Assembly (NCBI GenBank): GCA_026415315.1
Contig: JAOAHI010000005.1
Span: 1-64,000 of the forward strand
Source: Methylohalobius sp.
Lineage (GTDB): Bacteria > Pseudomonadota > Gammaproteobacteria > Methylococcales > Methylothermaceae
Direction: 5' to 3'
Length of the DNA stretch: 64,000 nt
Under the pieces are notes generated by a model. The model worked only from the letters and a program-made list of their open reading frames with translations. It searched no databases and was not told where the DNA came from. Numbering within the stretch: position 1 is the stretch's first letter; each line of letters begins with the position of its first letter. Made by a program: the position numbers and the translations under genes. Below, piece after piece: positions 18,370 through 27,757 of this stretch.

Positions 18370-19740
18370 TCAGGCAGCCTCCTTGGCCTCAAACAGGTTT
18401 TCGACCAGCGGGATCAACTTCTTGTCAAGCAAAAACAGCACAATATGATCGCCGTCTTCCAGTCGGGTATTATGGTGAACCTGAATGACTTCGCGGCCGC
18501 GGATCAGAACTCCAGGTACCACTCCGTCCGGCAACCTCAGCTGTTCAATGGTGCGTCCTACAAGCTTGGATCGCCCAGGACACCCGCGCACGACGGCCTC
18601 AATCGCCTCGGCAGCCCCGCGCCGCAGCGAATGGACCTGCACTACGTCTCCTCGCCGTATGTGGCGCAGCAGGCTACTGATGGTGACCTGGTCCGGCGAG
18701 ATCACCAAATCCACTAGATTGCTCTGCACCAGATCGACGTAGGCGGGGCGGTTGATCAAGCTGATCACCCGTCGCGCCCCTAATTTTTTGGCCAACATCG
18801 CCGACAGAATATTGACCTCGTCATCGTTGGTGATGGCGCAGAACACATCCATGTTTTCCACATTCTCGTTGAGTAGAAGCTCGCGTTCGGAAGCATCCCC
18901 CACAAGCACCACCGTATTTTCCAGATCGGTGACCAACTTGATTGCCCGCTGCGGGTCCTTTTCGATCAGCTTGACCTGAAATCGCTGCTCCAAAGCCCTC
19001 GCCACGCGCTTGCCGATATGGCCGCCCCCAGCGAACATTAACCGGCGATACGGCTGATCCAAACGCCCCAGTTCGCTCATCACGGCACGGATTTCCTCTT
19101 TGGGGGCCATAAAATAGACTTCGTCTTCCGGCTCAATCACCTCGTCTCCAGTCGGCACAATAGGTTGACCGTCGCGAAAGATAGCCGTGATCCGCGCATG
19201 GGCTTTGGGCATGTGGCGGTGCAGGTCGCGAATGGGGTGCATCACTAAAGGGCCTTGTTGCTCGGCGCGCACCGAAACTAAGCGCACCCGACCGGAGGCA
19301 AAATCCAGTACCTGCGAAGCGCCTGGATACTCCAACAAGCCAGTGATGAAGTCGCAGATGATTTGCTCTGGGCTGATCAATACATCGACAGCTACCCCGC
19401 CCGGCTTGAACAACTCCGGATACTGGGTGTACTCGATCGCTCGCACCCGGGCAATTTTCTTGGGAACTCTGAATAAAACATGCGCCACCTGACAAGCCAG
19501 CATATTGGTCTCATCGTCGCTGGTTACTGCCAGCACCAGATCGGCATCTTCGGCACCGGCCTGAGCCAGAATCGCAGGATGGGCAGCATTGCCGGTTACG
19601 GTGGCGATGTCGAACCGCTCCATCAACTCGCGCAGGATGTCCGGCTTGGTGTCCACCACCACGATGTCGTAACGCTCCTGAGCCAAGTTGGCAACCACGC
19701 TGGTACCCACTCGGCCGGCTCCCAAAATCAAGATCTTCAC
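18370..19740 (-). CDS. trkA: Trk system peripheral subunit TrkA (NAD-binding regulator)
   Basis: TrkA is the cytosolic ring protein that gates TrkH. The 456-residue protein contains two RCK halves: the first starts MKILILGAGRVGTSVVANLA with an acidic VVDTKPD end of strand two, the second RLMFAGGGHIGKRVARALE near residue 235. Each half is followed by a TrkA-C type domain (IDVLISPEQIICDFI; VDLVISPDQVTISSLL). It sits one base after ntrX and two bases before trkH's start, in the ntrYX-trkAH run. Confidence 0.95.
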   Translation of the reverse strand: MKILILGAGRVGTSVVANLAQERYDIVVVDTKPDILRELMERFDIATVTGNAAHPAILAQAGAEDADLVLAVTSDDETNMLACQVAHVLFRVPKKIARVRAIEYTQYPELFKPGGVAVDVLISPEQIICDFITGLLEYPGASQVLDFASGRVRLVSVRAEQQGPLVMHPIRDLHRHMPKAHARITAIFRDGQPIVPTGDEVIEPEDEVYFMAPKEEIRAVMSELGRLDQPYRRLMFAGGGHIGKRVARALEQRFQVKLIEKDPQRAIKLVTDLENTVVLVGDASERELLLNENVENMDVFCAITNDDEVNILSAMLAKKLGARRVISLINRPAYVDLVQSNLVDLVISPDQVTISSLLRHIRRGDVVQVHSLRRGAAEAIEAVVRGCPGRSKLVGRTIEQLRLPDGVVPGVLIRGREVIQVHHNTRLEDGDHIVLFLLDKKLIPLVENLFEAKEAA

Positions 19741-19741
19741 T

Positions 19742-21094
19742 TTAGCGTTTGTCCTTGAACTTGATCCCTAGCGAGTGCAGCTTGCGGTACAGGTGGGTGC
19801 GCTCCATCCCAATCGCCTGGGACAGACGCGCCACATTGCCCCCGTGTTTGTCCAGATGGTACTCCAGGTACGCTTTCTCGAATCGCTCGCGCGCCTCTTT
19901 GAGCGGCAGATCGTAGAATTCAGGCGCCTCTATAGTTTCCTTAGTGATGATTTCCCCTAAGGCGGTTTTCACCTCGTCCAGCTCCACTTCTTCGCCGCTA
20001 CCCAGAATCAAGAGGCGATGGACCAGGTTTTTTAGCTCGCGAATATTACCGGGCCAAGCATAATTGCGCAAGAAATTTTGGACGGCCACCGGGAAACGCC
20101 TGAAAGAGAGCTTTTCGCGAGTGACGAAGCGATCGACGTAAAAATTTAAAAGCTCGGGCACATCCTCACTGTGTTGGCGCAAAGGCGGCACCCACAGAGC
20201 TACCTCGTTTAGCAAATAAAACAAGTCCTTGCGAAACCGACCGGCCTTAACTTCTTCCTCCAGATTGCGGCGAGTCGAAGATAACACGCGCACATCGACC
20301 TGCACCTGTTCGCTGCCACCTACGCGCAGGAAGCTCTTGGATTCCAACGCGCTGACTAAGCGCAGCTGGGTCTCCTCGTCCATATCTCCGACTTCGTCCA
20401 GAAATAACGTGCCGCCATGCGCCTGCTCTAATAAGCCGCGGTGGACCTTACTTCCTTCCTCCTTGCCGAAAAACTCTACCGCCGAGTATTCCGGAGCGAA
20501 GGTGCCCACCCCCACGGCGACGAATGCCCCCCCGCGGCGCAAGCTATGGCGATGCAAGTAACGGGCGAAGGTCTCCTTGCCGCTTCCCGGTTCGCCTATA
20601 AACAAAACACGCGTGTCGTATTGAGCCAAGCGCTTGACTTGATCGCGCAGGCGGGCCACTGCTGGGCTTTTGCCAACCGGCTCGATGAAGACCTCCTCCG
20701 CTGCTGGCCGCCCGGGTTGGCGCAAACGTCCTGCTTCCAGAGCCCGCTCGACGGTGGAGAGCAACTTGGCCATAGACAGGGGTTTTTCGAGATAATCGAA
20801 CGCTCCCAGGCGCGTCGCCTCTACTGCCGTTTCCACCGTGCCGTGTCCGGACATCATAATCACTGGGCATGTCACTCCGCTTCCTACCCACTCCTTAAGC
20901 AGGCTGACTCCGTCCGTGTCTGGCATCCAGATGTCAAGCAGCACCAGGTCAGGACAGTCTTCCTTCAAGCGACGCCTAGCCTGCGCGCCGCTGCTTGCGG
21001 TTACAATGGAAAACCCCTCGTCCTCCAATATTTCCTGGACCAGCTCACAGATGTCCGGTTCGTCATCAACGACTAAAATCTTTGCTTGGCTCAT
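19742..21094 (-). CDS. ntrX: NtrC-family response regulator NtrX, without GAFTGA loop
   Basis: NtrX is the partner regulator of the NtrY kinase. The 450-residue protein has a receiver domain (phosphoacceptor Asp54 in LVLLDIWMPD), an AAA+ domain (Walker A GEPGSGKETFARYL near 168, Walker B GGTLFLDEVGDM near 227) and a C-terminal Fis-type helix-turn-helix (NVARLSQAIGMERTHLYRKL). Between EFFG (207-210) and HRGLLEQAHGG the sigma-54-contacting GAFTGA loop is missing; only KEEGSKV stands there. This has been noted in other NtrX proteins and argues against classical sigma-54 activation. The start overlaps the ntrY stop by four bases. Confidence 0.94.
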   Translation of the reverse strand: MSQAKILVVDDEPDICELVQEILEDEGFSIVTASSGAQARRRLKEDCPDLVLLDIWMPDTDGVSLLKEWVGSGVTCPVIMMSGHGTVETAVEATRLGAFDYLEKPLSMAKLLSTVERALEAGRLRQPGRPAAEEVFIEPVGKSPAVARLRDQVKRLAQYDTRVLFIGEPGSGKETFARYLHRHSLRRGGAFVAVGVGTFAPEYSAVEFFGKEEGSKVHRGLLEQAHGGTLFLDEVGDMDEETQLRLVSALESKSFLRVGGSEQVQVDVRVLSSTRRNLEEEVKAGRFRKDLFYLLNEVALWVPPLRQHSEDVPELLNFYVDRFVTREKLSFRRFPVAVQNFLRNYAWPGNIRELKNLVHRLLILGSGEEVELDEVKTALGEIITKETIEAPEFYDLPLKEARERFEKAYLEYHLDKHGGNVARLSQAIGMERTHLYRKLHSLGIKFKDKR

Positions 21095-23298
21095 AGCTCG
21101 CTGACTTCGTTTCTATGGATTAATGCCGGGACGCTGACTGCAGCCGGCAAGCGAATCACAAACCGCGCTCCAGCGCTAAAATGACGATCCACATAAATCG
21201 TGCCACCGTGCTCCTCGACGATTTTCTTGACGATCGCCAACCCCAAGCCAGTACCCTTAGATTTCGTAGTCACATAGGGATCGAAGATTTGGTCGATCCA
21301 CTGCGGGTCTATGCCTGGCCCGTCATCTTCAAGCACAAGTTCGATTCCCTGAAAGCCGCGCTCGCTCACTCGGTGAGCCGCAATTCTCATGTGCACTGGC
21401 GGCGCCTTGGCCTCCAGCGAGTTCTTGATCAAATTGTGCAACACCTGTCTTAAGCGCAAAGGATCCGCTTGCAGCCAGCAAAGATCCGGCGCGAACTCCA
21501 AATTGAATTCTATCCCAGCAGATGGGGGATACAAGGCCAGCACCTCATCGATCAGTATACTCAGATCTACTGGTCTGAATCGCATCTTGGGCAAGCGGGC
21601 GTATTCGGAAAAGGCGTTGACCATCGTTTTGAGCGCCTCAACCTGTTGGACTATGGTGCGGGTGGAGCGTTCCAGTACCGCCTCTTCTTGGCTATCGAGC
21701 TTGGGTTTCAATTTGTGCAGGAGCCTTTCGGCAGCCAGCTGGATTGGTGTTAAAGGGTTTTTAATCTCATGAGCCAAGCGCCTGGCCATTTCGCTCCAAG
21801 CCGCGTTTTTTTGCGCCTGAACCAAAGCGGTGATGTCGTCAAACACCAGCACTGCCCCGTGCCTTTTTCCATCAGCGCCGAGCAGAGGGCTGCCCCGGCA
21901 CAATAGCGTCTTTTGCCCTTGGGACCCGCTTAGACTTAGTTCTTCCTGCCAGGTGCCCTCGTTTTCCTCTAGCTGGGTGCGGATTAGGCACACCAACTCT
22001 GCCAACGCTGGATTGGCCTCGGCCAAACTCCTAAGCGGCCTATCCTTGAGCGATGCGAAACTTATTTCTAAGATGGCCTCCGCCGCCTGATTGGCCGTCT
22101 TTAAGCGCAACTGTTCGTTTAAGGTCAAGACCCCGGAAGAAAGATGCGACAGCACCGTCTCTAAGTACGCGCGTTGATCTTCAACCTGGCGCCGGGAGCG
22201 TTCAGCTAAGTCCCGAGCCTCAGCCAGACGAGCAGTCATGGCGTTGAAGGAGCTGATCAGAAAACCCATGTCGTCTTTCTGCAACACCGGCAAACGTTTG
22301 TCAAGATTGCCTTGAGCCACAGCGCGGGTGCCCAGGACCAGCATCTTCACCGGTGCTACGATCCGACGAATGCTTAAGAAAGCCGCCCAAATTGCCGCCA
22401 ACATCGTGACTTGGAGGATTAAAGCAAGCGTTAAAGAGAAGCTAAACTTGAGCCAATGGCGTAGATAGACCATCTGGCGGTAATGGGCATAGGCCGACTC
22501 GACGGTCTGAGCCAAAAGGTTCAGGCGCTGCGGGAGCTGGTAAAGCGCCTGCAGGAAAAGCGGTTCGTCCAACTCCACCGGCACTAACGCGCGCACCTGA
22601 ATGACCGCCTCTTTCTCGTCCGTGACCACAGGACCTGGAGCCGGGTCCAAACTGACATAACCGTTTTCCGCAGCGCGTGCCAGAAGACTCGGATCGGGCA
22701 GGCTGGGTAGAATCAGTTCAACTCCAGCTTGACTGGTGGCTATGATACGTCCCTGCCGGGTGAGCACCGTCAGTTCTACAGCCTCGCTTTGCTCGCGCGC
22801 GCGGTCCAGTTCCACCGCCAGCAACGCCACAGGCGTCCTGCTCAGATCCGCCGCCAGCTCCCGAGTGCGCTGGAGCAGCACACGCATTCTCTGGTCCAAG
22901 GCCGATTTGCCCAATTCCAGAGAACTCTCCATGGCGCGGTCGATCTGGACGTCGAACCAACTGTCTATGCTGCGGTGGAGAAACTGAAAGGAGTAATAGA
23001 ACACAATCGAAGCCGGGGTTAGGGCCAAGAACACAAACAACAGCACCAGGCGCGAGGCCAATCTGGAACCCGCCGCCCGCCGGCGGAAATTTTTCACCAG
23101 CCACCAGATATTGGCACTGACCAACCCCAAAAGCAGTGCCCCGCCCAAAGCGTTAATCGCCAGCAGCCATGAATACCAACGGCTTAGCTCAGACGCCTCT
23201 TGGGTCGCCGAACTCATCAAATGCAAAGGTACGAGGATAATCCCAAATAGGATCACCACTACCAAGCTCAAGGGAGGCTTCAGTCGGACAGAGGCCAT
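21091..23298 (-). CDS. ntrY: Sensor histidine kinase NtrY
   Basis: NtrY is a membrane sensor kinase implicated in nitrogen and redox responses. The protein (735 residues from ATG 23298; a GTG at 23325 would add nine) has N-terminal hydrophobic helices, a large periplasmic segment, another helix near residue 300, a HAMP region (IVAPVKMLVLGTRAVAQG), a PAS-like region, the H-box MARRLAHEIKNPLTP (phosphorylated His near 510), the N-box VLHNLIKNSLEA and G-boxes EDDGPGIDPQ and KGTGLGLAIVKKI. It overlaps ntrX by four bases and the upstream DUF4390 gene by about 19. Neither start has a clear ribosome site. Confidence 0.94.
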   Translation of the reverse strand: MASVRLKPPLSLVVVILFGIILVPLHLMSSATQEASELSRWYSWLLAINALGGALLLGLVSANIWWLVKNFRRRAAGSRLASRLVLLFVFLALTPASIVFYYSFQFLHRSIDSWFDVQIDRAMESSLELGKSALDQRMRVLLQRTRELAADLSRTPVALLAVELDRAREQSEAVELTVLTRQGRIIATSQAGVELILPSLPDPSLLARAAENGYVSLDPAPGPVVTDEKEAVIQVRALVPVELDEPLFLQALYQLPQRLNLLAQTVESAYAHYRQMVYLRHWLKFSFSLTLALILQVTMLAAIWAAFLSIRRIVAPVKMLVLGTRAVAQGNLDKRLPVLQKDDMGFLISSFNAMTARLAEARDLAERSRRQVEDQRAYLETVLSHLSSGVLTLNEQLRLKTANQAAEAILEISFASLKDRPLRSLAEANPALAELVCLIRTQLEENEGTWQEELSLSGSQGQKTLLCRGSPLLGADGKRHGAVLVFDDITALVQAQKNAAWSEMARRLAHEIKNPLTPIQLAAERLLHKLKPKLDSQEEAVLERSTRTIVQQVEALKTMVNAFSEYARLPKMRFRPVDLSILIDEVLALYPPSAGIEFNLEFAPDLCWLQADPLRLRQVLHNLIKNSLEAKAPPVHMRIAAHRVSERGFQGIELVLEDDGPGIDPQWIDQIFDPYVTTKSKGTGLGLAIVKKIVEEHGGTIYVDRHFSAGARFVIRLPAAVSVPALIHRNEVSEL

Positions 23299-23828
23299 CG
23301 ATAAGGAGGCGAACGCAAACGCCACTTGGGGGAAAAATATGCCGGCACGCGCAATGGCCAGGGCAGACGATTCAGGTTGAGCTTGACCGTCAATTCAGCG
23401 TAGCACCCAGGACTTAGGAACCGATCCTCGGTCATAGGCAAAACAATCCCGTCTAGCTTGCCTAAAGCTTCTAAAGCGGCTTCAAGCTGAGCAAAACTGC
23501 GCTGAAAATTGTTGCTCTCGTCGATAACTCGGTAGATCTTAGCCAAAGGGTAATACTGGATCTTGAAATCCAAATCGTGCCGCCACAACAGCTTGTCCCA
23601 CACAAGGCGCGGCTGGTAAATCCTAGTCTTCACTGTCAAGGTCAAAGGCACCCCCGCCTCGAGCGCGTCGATCATCGCCTGGCTAAAGCGGTAATCGATC
23701 ATAGCCGTCAGAGCAAGAGCATCGGGATAGCGCGTCAGGCGGGCATAGCGCACCGTAAAGCCGTAATCGGCAGCAGCCAAAGACGCCCACAGCGCCAAGA
23801 TTCCGGCAACAATCACCCGCAGACGCAT
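23280..23828 (-). CDS. DUF4390 protein, exported
   Basis: This 182-residue protein has an N-terminal signal peptide (MRLRVIVAGILALWASLAAA) and matches in length and layout the DUF4390 family, which is regularly found between rsmB and ntrY in betaproteobacteria. The mature part is rich in beta-strand patterns; recognisable stretches are IDYRFSQAMIDALEAGVPLTL and IYQPRLVWDKLLWR. The ATG at 23828 is chosen because the signal peptide starts there; it overlaps the end of rsmB by 16 bases. A role in NtrY sensing has been suggested by position only; the function is unknown. Confidence 0.82.
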   Translation of the reverse strand: MRLRVIVAGILALWASLAAADYGFTVRYARLTRYPDALALTAMIDYRFSQAMIDALEAGVPLTLTVKTRIYQPRLVWDKLLWRHDLDFKIQYYPLAKIYRVIDESNNFQRSFAQLEAALEALGKLDGIVLPMTEDRFLSPGCYAELTVKLNLNRLPWPLRVPAYFSPKWRLRSPPYRWPLSD

Positions 23829-25141
23829 TTCTCCAACCGGGCATAGAAAAATCCGTCCCAATCCCCTCCTGGCCAAATCTGGCGACCGCAGCCGGTGACT
23901 GTTCCCCATTCCGCCTCGATAGGCACGCAGCGCGCATCGGGATGAGCGCTTAAAAAAGCCTGAATCTGCGCTTCGTTCTCTTCAGGCAGCAGCGAACAGG
24001 TAGCATACAGCAACATACCACCCACCGAGAGCAGCGGCCAGACTGCTTCAAGAATGTCCCGCTGCAGTCTCACCAAAGTCGCCAAGTCGCTTTCGCGGCG
24101 CAGCAGCTTGATGTCCGGATGACGGCGAATGACGCCGGTGGCAGTACACGGCGCATCGACTAAAATCCGGGCAAATAGCTCTCCGTCCCACCAGTCTTGA
24201 GGCCTGCGCGCATCGCCACACCGAAGACTGACTTTGGATAGCCGCGCTCGTATCAGGTTTTCCTGGATTTTTTCAAGACGCTTCGGAGCGATATCCACAG
24301 CCACCAATTCGGCAATTTCAGGACAGCTCTCCAAAATGTGCAAAGTCTTACCGCCGGGGGCGGCGCACACGTCCAACACCCTCTGCCCAGGCTGGGCAAC
24401 CAAAAGGGGAGCAGCCAACTGGGCAGCAGCATCCTGCACCGAGACCAAGCCTTGGGCAAAACCGGGTAGATTTTCTACCGGAACTGGCGGCTCGATCACT
24501 AAAGCCGTATCGACGCCGGCCACCGGTCGGGCGGAAAGCCCTTGTTTGGCCAACCTATCGCTATAAGCCTGGCGAGAAATCCGCTTTAAATTGACGCGCA
24601 CGACCAAAGGCGCTTGCTGATTATTTGCCTTGAGGATGGCAGCAGCCTGCTCCGGCCATGCTTGCTCGATCTTACGCCTAAGCCAGCAAGGATGGCCAAA
24701 CTCGGCTTCATAGTCTGCGTCGGCCAACGCCTCTAACTCTTCCCGACGGCGTTGATAATTGCGCAGGATACCGTTGACAAGCGACTTAGCCCAGGGCTTG
24801 GCGGCGCTAACCGTCTCAGCTATCGCCGCGTGGGACTTGACCGCCATGTGCCCTAATTGGTGCAGGCCGATCAGGGCTAGAGCATGAACGTCTGCTTCTT
24901 TAATAGGTCGGCGTAAAAGTTGGCCCAAGATAAACTCAAGCCGCGGATACCAGCGCAAGGTGCCATAGCACAAAGCCTTAAAAAACGAATGCTGAGCTTT
25001 AGGCACGCCGACCAAAGCTGCTGGCAACACTTCCGAAAGCGATCGACCAGCCAAAACTTGACAAACCACCCGAGCAGCAAGAGCGCGCACGTGGCTCACG
25101 GAAGGATCAAAAAAGGCGTACGCCTTGGCAAGGATGGGCAT
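23813..25141 (-). CDS. rsmB: 16S rRNA (cytosine-967-C5)-methyltransferase RsmB
   Basis: RsmB methylates C967 of 16S rRNA. The 442-residue protein has an N-terminal NusB-like RNA-binding domain (about 20-150) and a C-terminal SAM-dependent domain with LDVCAAPGGKTLHILE, the DAPCTATGVIRRHPD motif and the catalytic cysteine in LYATCSLLPEENE. Its start lies within the fmt 3' end (35-base overlap). The def-fmt-rsmB order is widely conserved. Confidence 0.95.
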   Translation of the reverse strand: MPILAKAYAFFDPSVSHVRALAARVVCQVLAGRSLSEVLPAALVGVPKAQHSFFKALCYGTLRWYPRLEFILGQLLRRPIKEADVHALALIGLHQLGHMAVKSHAAIAETVSAAKPWAKSLVNGILRNYQRRREELEALADADYEAEFGHPCWLRRKIEQAWPEQAAAILKANNQQAPLVVRVNLKRISRQAYSDRLAKQGLSARPVAGVDTALVIEPPVPVENLPGFAQGLVSVQDAAAQLAAPLLVAQPGQRVLDVCAAPGGKTLHILESCPEIAELVAVDIAPKRLEKIQENLIRARLSKVSLRCGDARRPQDWWDGELFARILVDAPCTATGVIRRHPDIKLLRRESDLATLVRLQRDILEAVWPLLSVGGMLLYATCSLLPEENEAQIQAFLSAHPDARCVPIEAEWGTVTGCGRQIWPGGDWDGFFYARLEKCVCG

Positions 25142-26030
25142 TGAGAAAAGCCTGCGCCGTTATCGGCCGACCGCCGGGCAGCTGCACCTCCAATAAACGC
25201 AGGCATCCTTCACCGGTGGCCACTTCCAAATTTTTTTTGGCGCTAATGATGGTGCCGGGCACTTCGGCTACCGATCTCTCTATCGCCTCGGCCCGCCAAA
25301 TCTTGAGCATGGAATCGCCAAAATAGGTAAACGCCACCGGCCAAGGGTTAAACGCCCGCACTGCACGCGCCAATTTCCACGCAGGCTGCATCCAATCAAG
25401 CCTAGCTTCCTCTCTAGAGAGCTTGGCCGCATATGTGGCTAGGGATTCCTCCTGCAGTCTGGGTTCTATGGTGCCGGCAGCGATAGCCGCCAACGCCTCC
25501 AGCAGCGCCTCAGACCCCAATTGAGCCAGACGATCGTGCAACTCGCCAGCAGTCTCATTCGGCAAGATAGGACTGACTTTTTGCAGCAGGATGGGTCCTG
25601 CATCTAGCTTTTCTACCATCTGCATGATGGTGACTCCCGTCTCTTCGTCGCCGGCTAGGATCGCGCGCTGAATCGGCGCTGCCCCCCGCCAGCGAGGAAG
25701 CAGTGAGGCATGAACGTTGATGGCCCCTAATGGGGGAATCTGGAGAAAATCTTTAGGCACAATCAAGCCATAAGCCGCCACGACCAAGAGGTCTGGCTGC
25801 AGGCAGGAAAATTCCTCAAGGGCTGTCTCAGTACGCAGGGTAACCGGTTGAAGCACTCTAAGCCCATAACTTAAAGCCAGCTCTTTGATCGGAGAGGGTT
25901 TCAAGCGCTGTCCCCGCCCGGCCGGTCGGTCGGGCTGGGTGTAAACGGCTACCACCTCATAGTCCGCCGCCAGCAACGCTTTGAAGCTAGGCACGGCGAA
26001 AGCGGGTGTGCCCGCAAAGACGATACGCAT
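25107..26030 (-). CDS. fmt: Methionyl-tRNA formyltransferase
   Basis: Fmt formylates initiator Met-tRNA with 10-formyl-tetrahydrofolate. The 307-residue protein begins [20 protein letters not shown], shows the folate site and catalytic residues in INVHASLLPRWRGAAPIQRAI followed by GVTIMQMVEKLDAGPIL, and has a C-terminal OB-fold region. The ATG at 26030 shares one base with the def stop (TGATG), the classic def-fmt coupling. Upstream codons in the same frame lie inside def and are not used. Confidence 0.96.
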   Translation of the reverse strand: MRIVFAGTPAFAVPSFKALLAADYEVVAVYTQPDRPAGRGQRLKPSPIKELALSYGLRVLQPVTLRTETALEEFSCLQPDLLVVAAYGLIVPKDFLQIPPLGAINVHASLLPRWRGAAPIQRAILAGDEETGVTIMQMVEKLDAGPILLQKVSPILPNETAGELHDRLAQLGSEALLEALAAIAAGTIEPRLQEESLATYAAKLSREEARLDWMQPAWKLARAVRAFNPWPVAFTYFGDSMLKIWRAEAIERSVAEVPGTIISAKKNLEVATGEGCLRLLEVQLPGGRPITAQAFLNAHPCQGVRLF

Positions 26031-26554
26031 CAAACTATTGCAGCAGCGGGCGCTTTGGCCTGACGAGCCGTTTTGATCAGTCTCTTGCGAATCCTCTGGC
26101 GTTTGAGAGGAGAGAGGTAATCTAAGAACAGCTTGCCGTCTAAATGATCGATCTCGTGTTGGATGCAAACTGAGAGCAAGCCTTCAGCCTCTAACTCAAG
26201 CGGCTTGCCATCGCAGTCCAGGGCGCGCACGACCACTCTTTCAGCGCGGCGGACTTTTTCAAACACTCCTGGTACTGACAGACACCCCTCTTCCCGCTCC
26301 TCTATTCCACTTCGGGCCAGAATCTCAGGATTGATCAGACACAACGGCTGGTCTTTGGTTTCGGAGACGTCCATCACCACCACCCGCACGGGCCTGTTCA
26401 CCTGTATCGCAGCCAACCCCACACCCGGAGCGGCGTACATCGTCTCAAACATATCGTCCACCAGGCGCCTGATCTGGGCATCTACTGCTTGTACCGGCAG
26501 AGCTTTCCTACGTAGCCGCTCGTCTGGGAATTCTAGGATTTTCAATAAGGCCAT
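26030..26554 (-). CDS. def: Peptide deformylase
   Basis: Def removes the formyl group from nascent proteins, the counter-reaction to fmt. The 174-residue metalloenzyme has the three motifs [18 protein letters not shown] and [12 protein letters not shown], giving the Cys and two His metal ligands. The ATG follows TAGGAGG at a good distance. It is the first gene of the 21-gene minus-strand run and diverges from the LysM gene across 160 bases. Confidence 0.97.
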   Translation of the reverse strand: MALLKILEFPDERLRRKALPVQAVDAQIRRLVDDMFETMYAAPGVGLAAIQVNRPVRVVVMDVSETKDQPLCLINPEILARSGIEEREEGCLSVPGVFEKVRRAERVVVRALDCDGKPLELEAEGLLSVCIQHEIDHLDGKLFLDYLSPLKRQRIRKRLIKTARQAKAPAAAIV

Positions 26555-26563
26555 GACCGCCTC

Positions 26564-26593
26564 CTAAAATGAGCTTTAATGCTGGCATTTTAG
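26564..26593. repeat. Inverted repeat CTAAAATG-N14-CATTTTAG upstream of def
   Basis: Two perfect 8-base arms (26564-26571 and 26586-26593) flank 14 bases just upstream of def. On the def strand the distal arm contains TAAAAT, a possible -10 box, and the proximal arm runs into the Shine-Dalgarno sequence TAGGAGG. It could be an operator or a leader hairpin that covers the ribosome site. The repeat is visible; any function is conjecture. Confidence 0.3.
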
Positions 26594-26662
26594 CCGAATT
26601 CAACTAGACTTTGAACGACAGGAAAATTGCGCCTTTAATGCTTTCAACAAAGACCGCTTCCC

Positions 26663-26690
26663 TTGTTAAAAGTTGCAATCCTGCTACATT
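26663..26690 (+). promoter_or_regulatory. Candidate sigma-70 promoter for the LysM-dprA-smg-topA-tsaC run
   Basis: TTGTTA (26663-26668) and TACATT (26685-26690) are separated by 16 bases and lie 24 bases before the LysM gene ATG. Each hexamer matches four of six consensus positions. This is the only reasonable promoter I see in the 160-base spacer for the rightward genes. Confidence 0.4.
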
Positions 26691-26714
26691 GACGATCCAC
26701 TGGGCGGAGGAACC

Positions 26715-27755
26715 ATGCGCGTTGTTTGGGTTTTGGGCATTGCTTTGAGCTTGAATGGGTTGCGAGTTAACGCTGAGGAGATCCCCTTAGCGCCAGATCA
26801 CCCGCAGCGCTATACCGTAGTCCAAGGCGACACTTTATGGGACATCGCGGCGCGCTTTTTAAAACAACCCTGGCAGTGGACAAGGCTCTGGCAAGCCAAT
26901 CCCCAGATCCAAAACCCTAACCGGATCTACCCTGGGGATGTTTTGGTGCTGACTTATCAAAACGGCGAACCTAAACTTGTTCTCGAGCGGGAAGATCGCA
27001 ACTCTCAGCCGCAAAGACTTCAACCCCAAATCCGTGAAGTCCCCTTAGAGGAAGCCATCCCAACTATTCCCTATGAAGCAGTGCGTCAGTTTCTGACTAC
27101 TCCCAAAGTCGTAACTAAAGAAGAAATTGAGTCTTCCCCATACATCGTCAGCCTAGCCAACAACCGCTTGATCGGGGGAAGCGGAGATACGGTTTACGTC
27201 CGCGGCAGCCAAAACGCGCGCCAAGGCTTAAGCTATAAGGTGTTTCGCCAGGGGCGGGCCCTTAAAGACCTAAAAACTAATGAGATTTTAGGCTACAATG
27301 CGGTCTATATCGCCGACGCCCAATTGTTGCGCCCAGGAGATCCGGCGACTTTTACCATCGGCCGCAGCGTGCGCGAGGTACTAGTCGGCGACCGCCTGTT
27401 GCCCGTGGCCGAAGAGACCGTGGCGATGGACTATCACCCCCATCCACCCAGTCGGAAAATTCAAGGGCACATCATTGAAGTGTTAGACAGCGTCTCTCAG
27501 ATCGGACGCTATAGCCTGGTCGTTATCGACCGCGGCCAACACGATGGCCTAGAGTTAGGTCATGTTCTAGAAATCTGGCAGCAAGGGAATAAGGTGCTCG
27601 ATTCGGTCGGAAAACAGGCTTCCGAGTGGGTTACCTTACCCGAGGAGCGATCTGGACTGGTCCTTATCTTCCGTCCGTTTGAGCGGGTTAGTTACGGCAT
27701 AGTCATGGAGGCGCTGTCCCCGATCCATCTCGGTGATCTGGTCAAACAGCCTTAG
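26715..27755 (+). CDS. Exported LysM-domain protein
   Basis: This 346-residue protein has a signal peptide (about 1-22, ending near VNA) and one LysM domain from about residue 35 to 80 (YTVVQGDTLWDIAARFL ... NPNRIYPGDVLVL), which binds peptidoglycan glycan chains. The rest, about 260 residues, contains no motif I recognise beyond a repeated beta pattern. The ATG follows GGCGGAGGAACC, a strong ribosome site; an earlier in-frame start would lie in the promoter. LysM genes immediately before dprA are common in betaproteobacteria. It may be a cell-wall-associated structural protein; the precise role is unknown. Confidence 0.88.
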   Translation: MRVVWVLGIALSLNGLRVNAEEIPLAPDHPQRYTVVQGDTLWDIAARFLKQPWQWTRLWQANPQIQNPNRIYPGDVLVLTYQNGEPKLVLEREDRNSQPQRLQPQIREVPLEEAIPTIPYEAVRQFLTTPKVVTKEEIESSPYIVSLANNRLIGGSGDTVYVRGSQNARQGLSYKVFRQGRALKDLKTNEILGYNAVYIADAQLLRPGDPATFTIGRSVREVLVGDRLLPVAEETVAMDYHPHPPSRKIQGHIIEVLDSVSQIGRYSLVVIDRGQHDGLELGHVLEIWQQGNKVLDSVGKQASEWVTLPEERSGLVLIFRPFERVSYGIVMEALSPIHLGDLVKQP

Positions 27756-27757
27756 CC

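Noticed and set aside
20441-21076. 211-codon plus-strand frame opposite ntrX
   Set aside because: No motif recognisable; ntrX on the other strand is complete with receiver, AAA+ and helix-turn-helix motifs.
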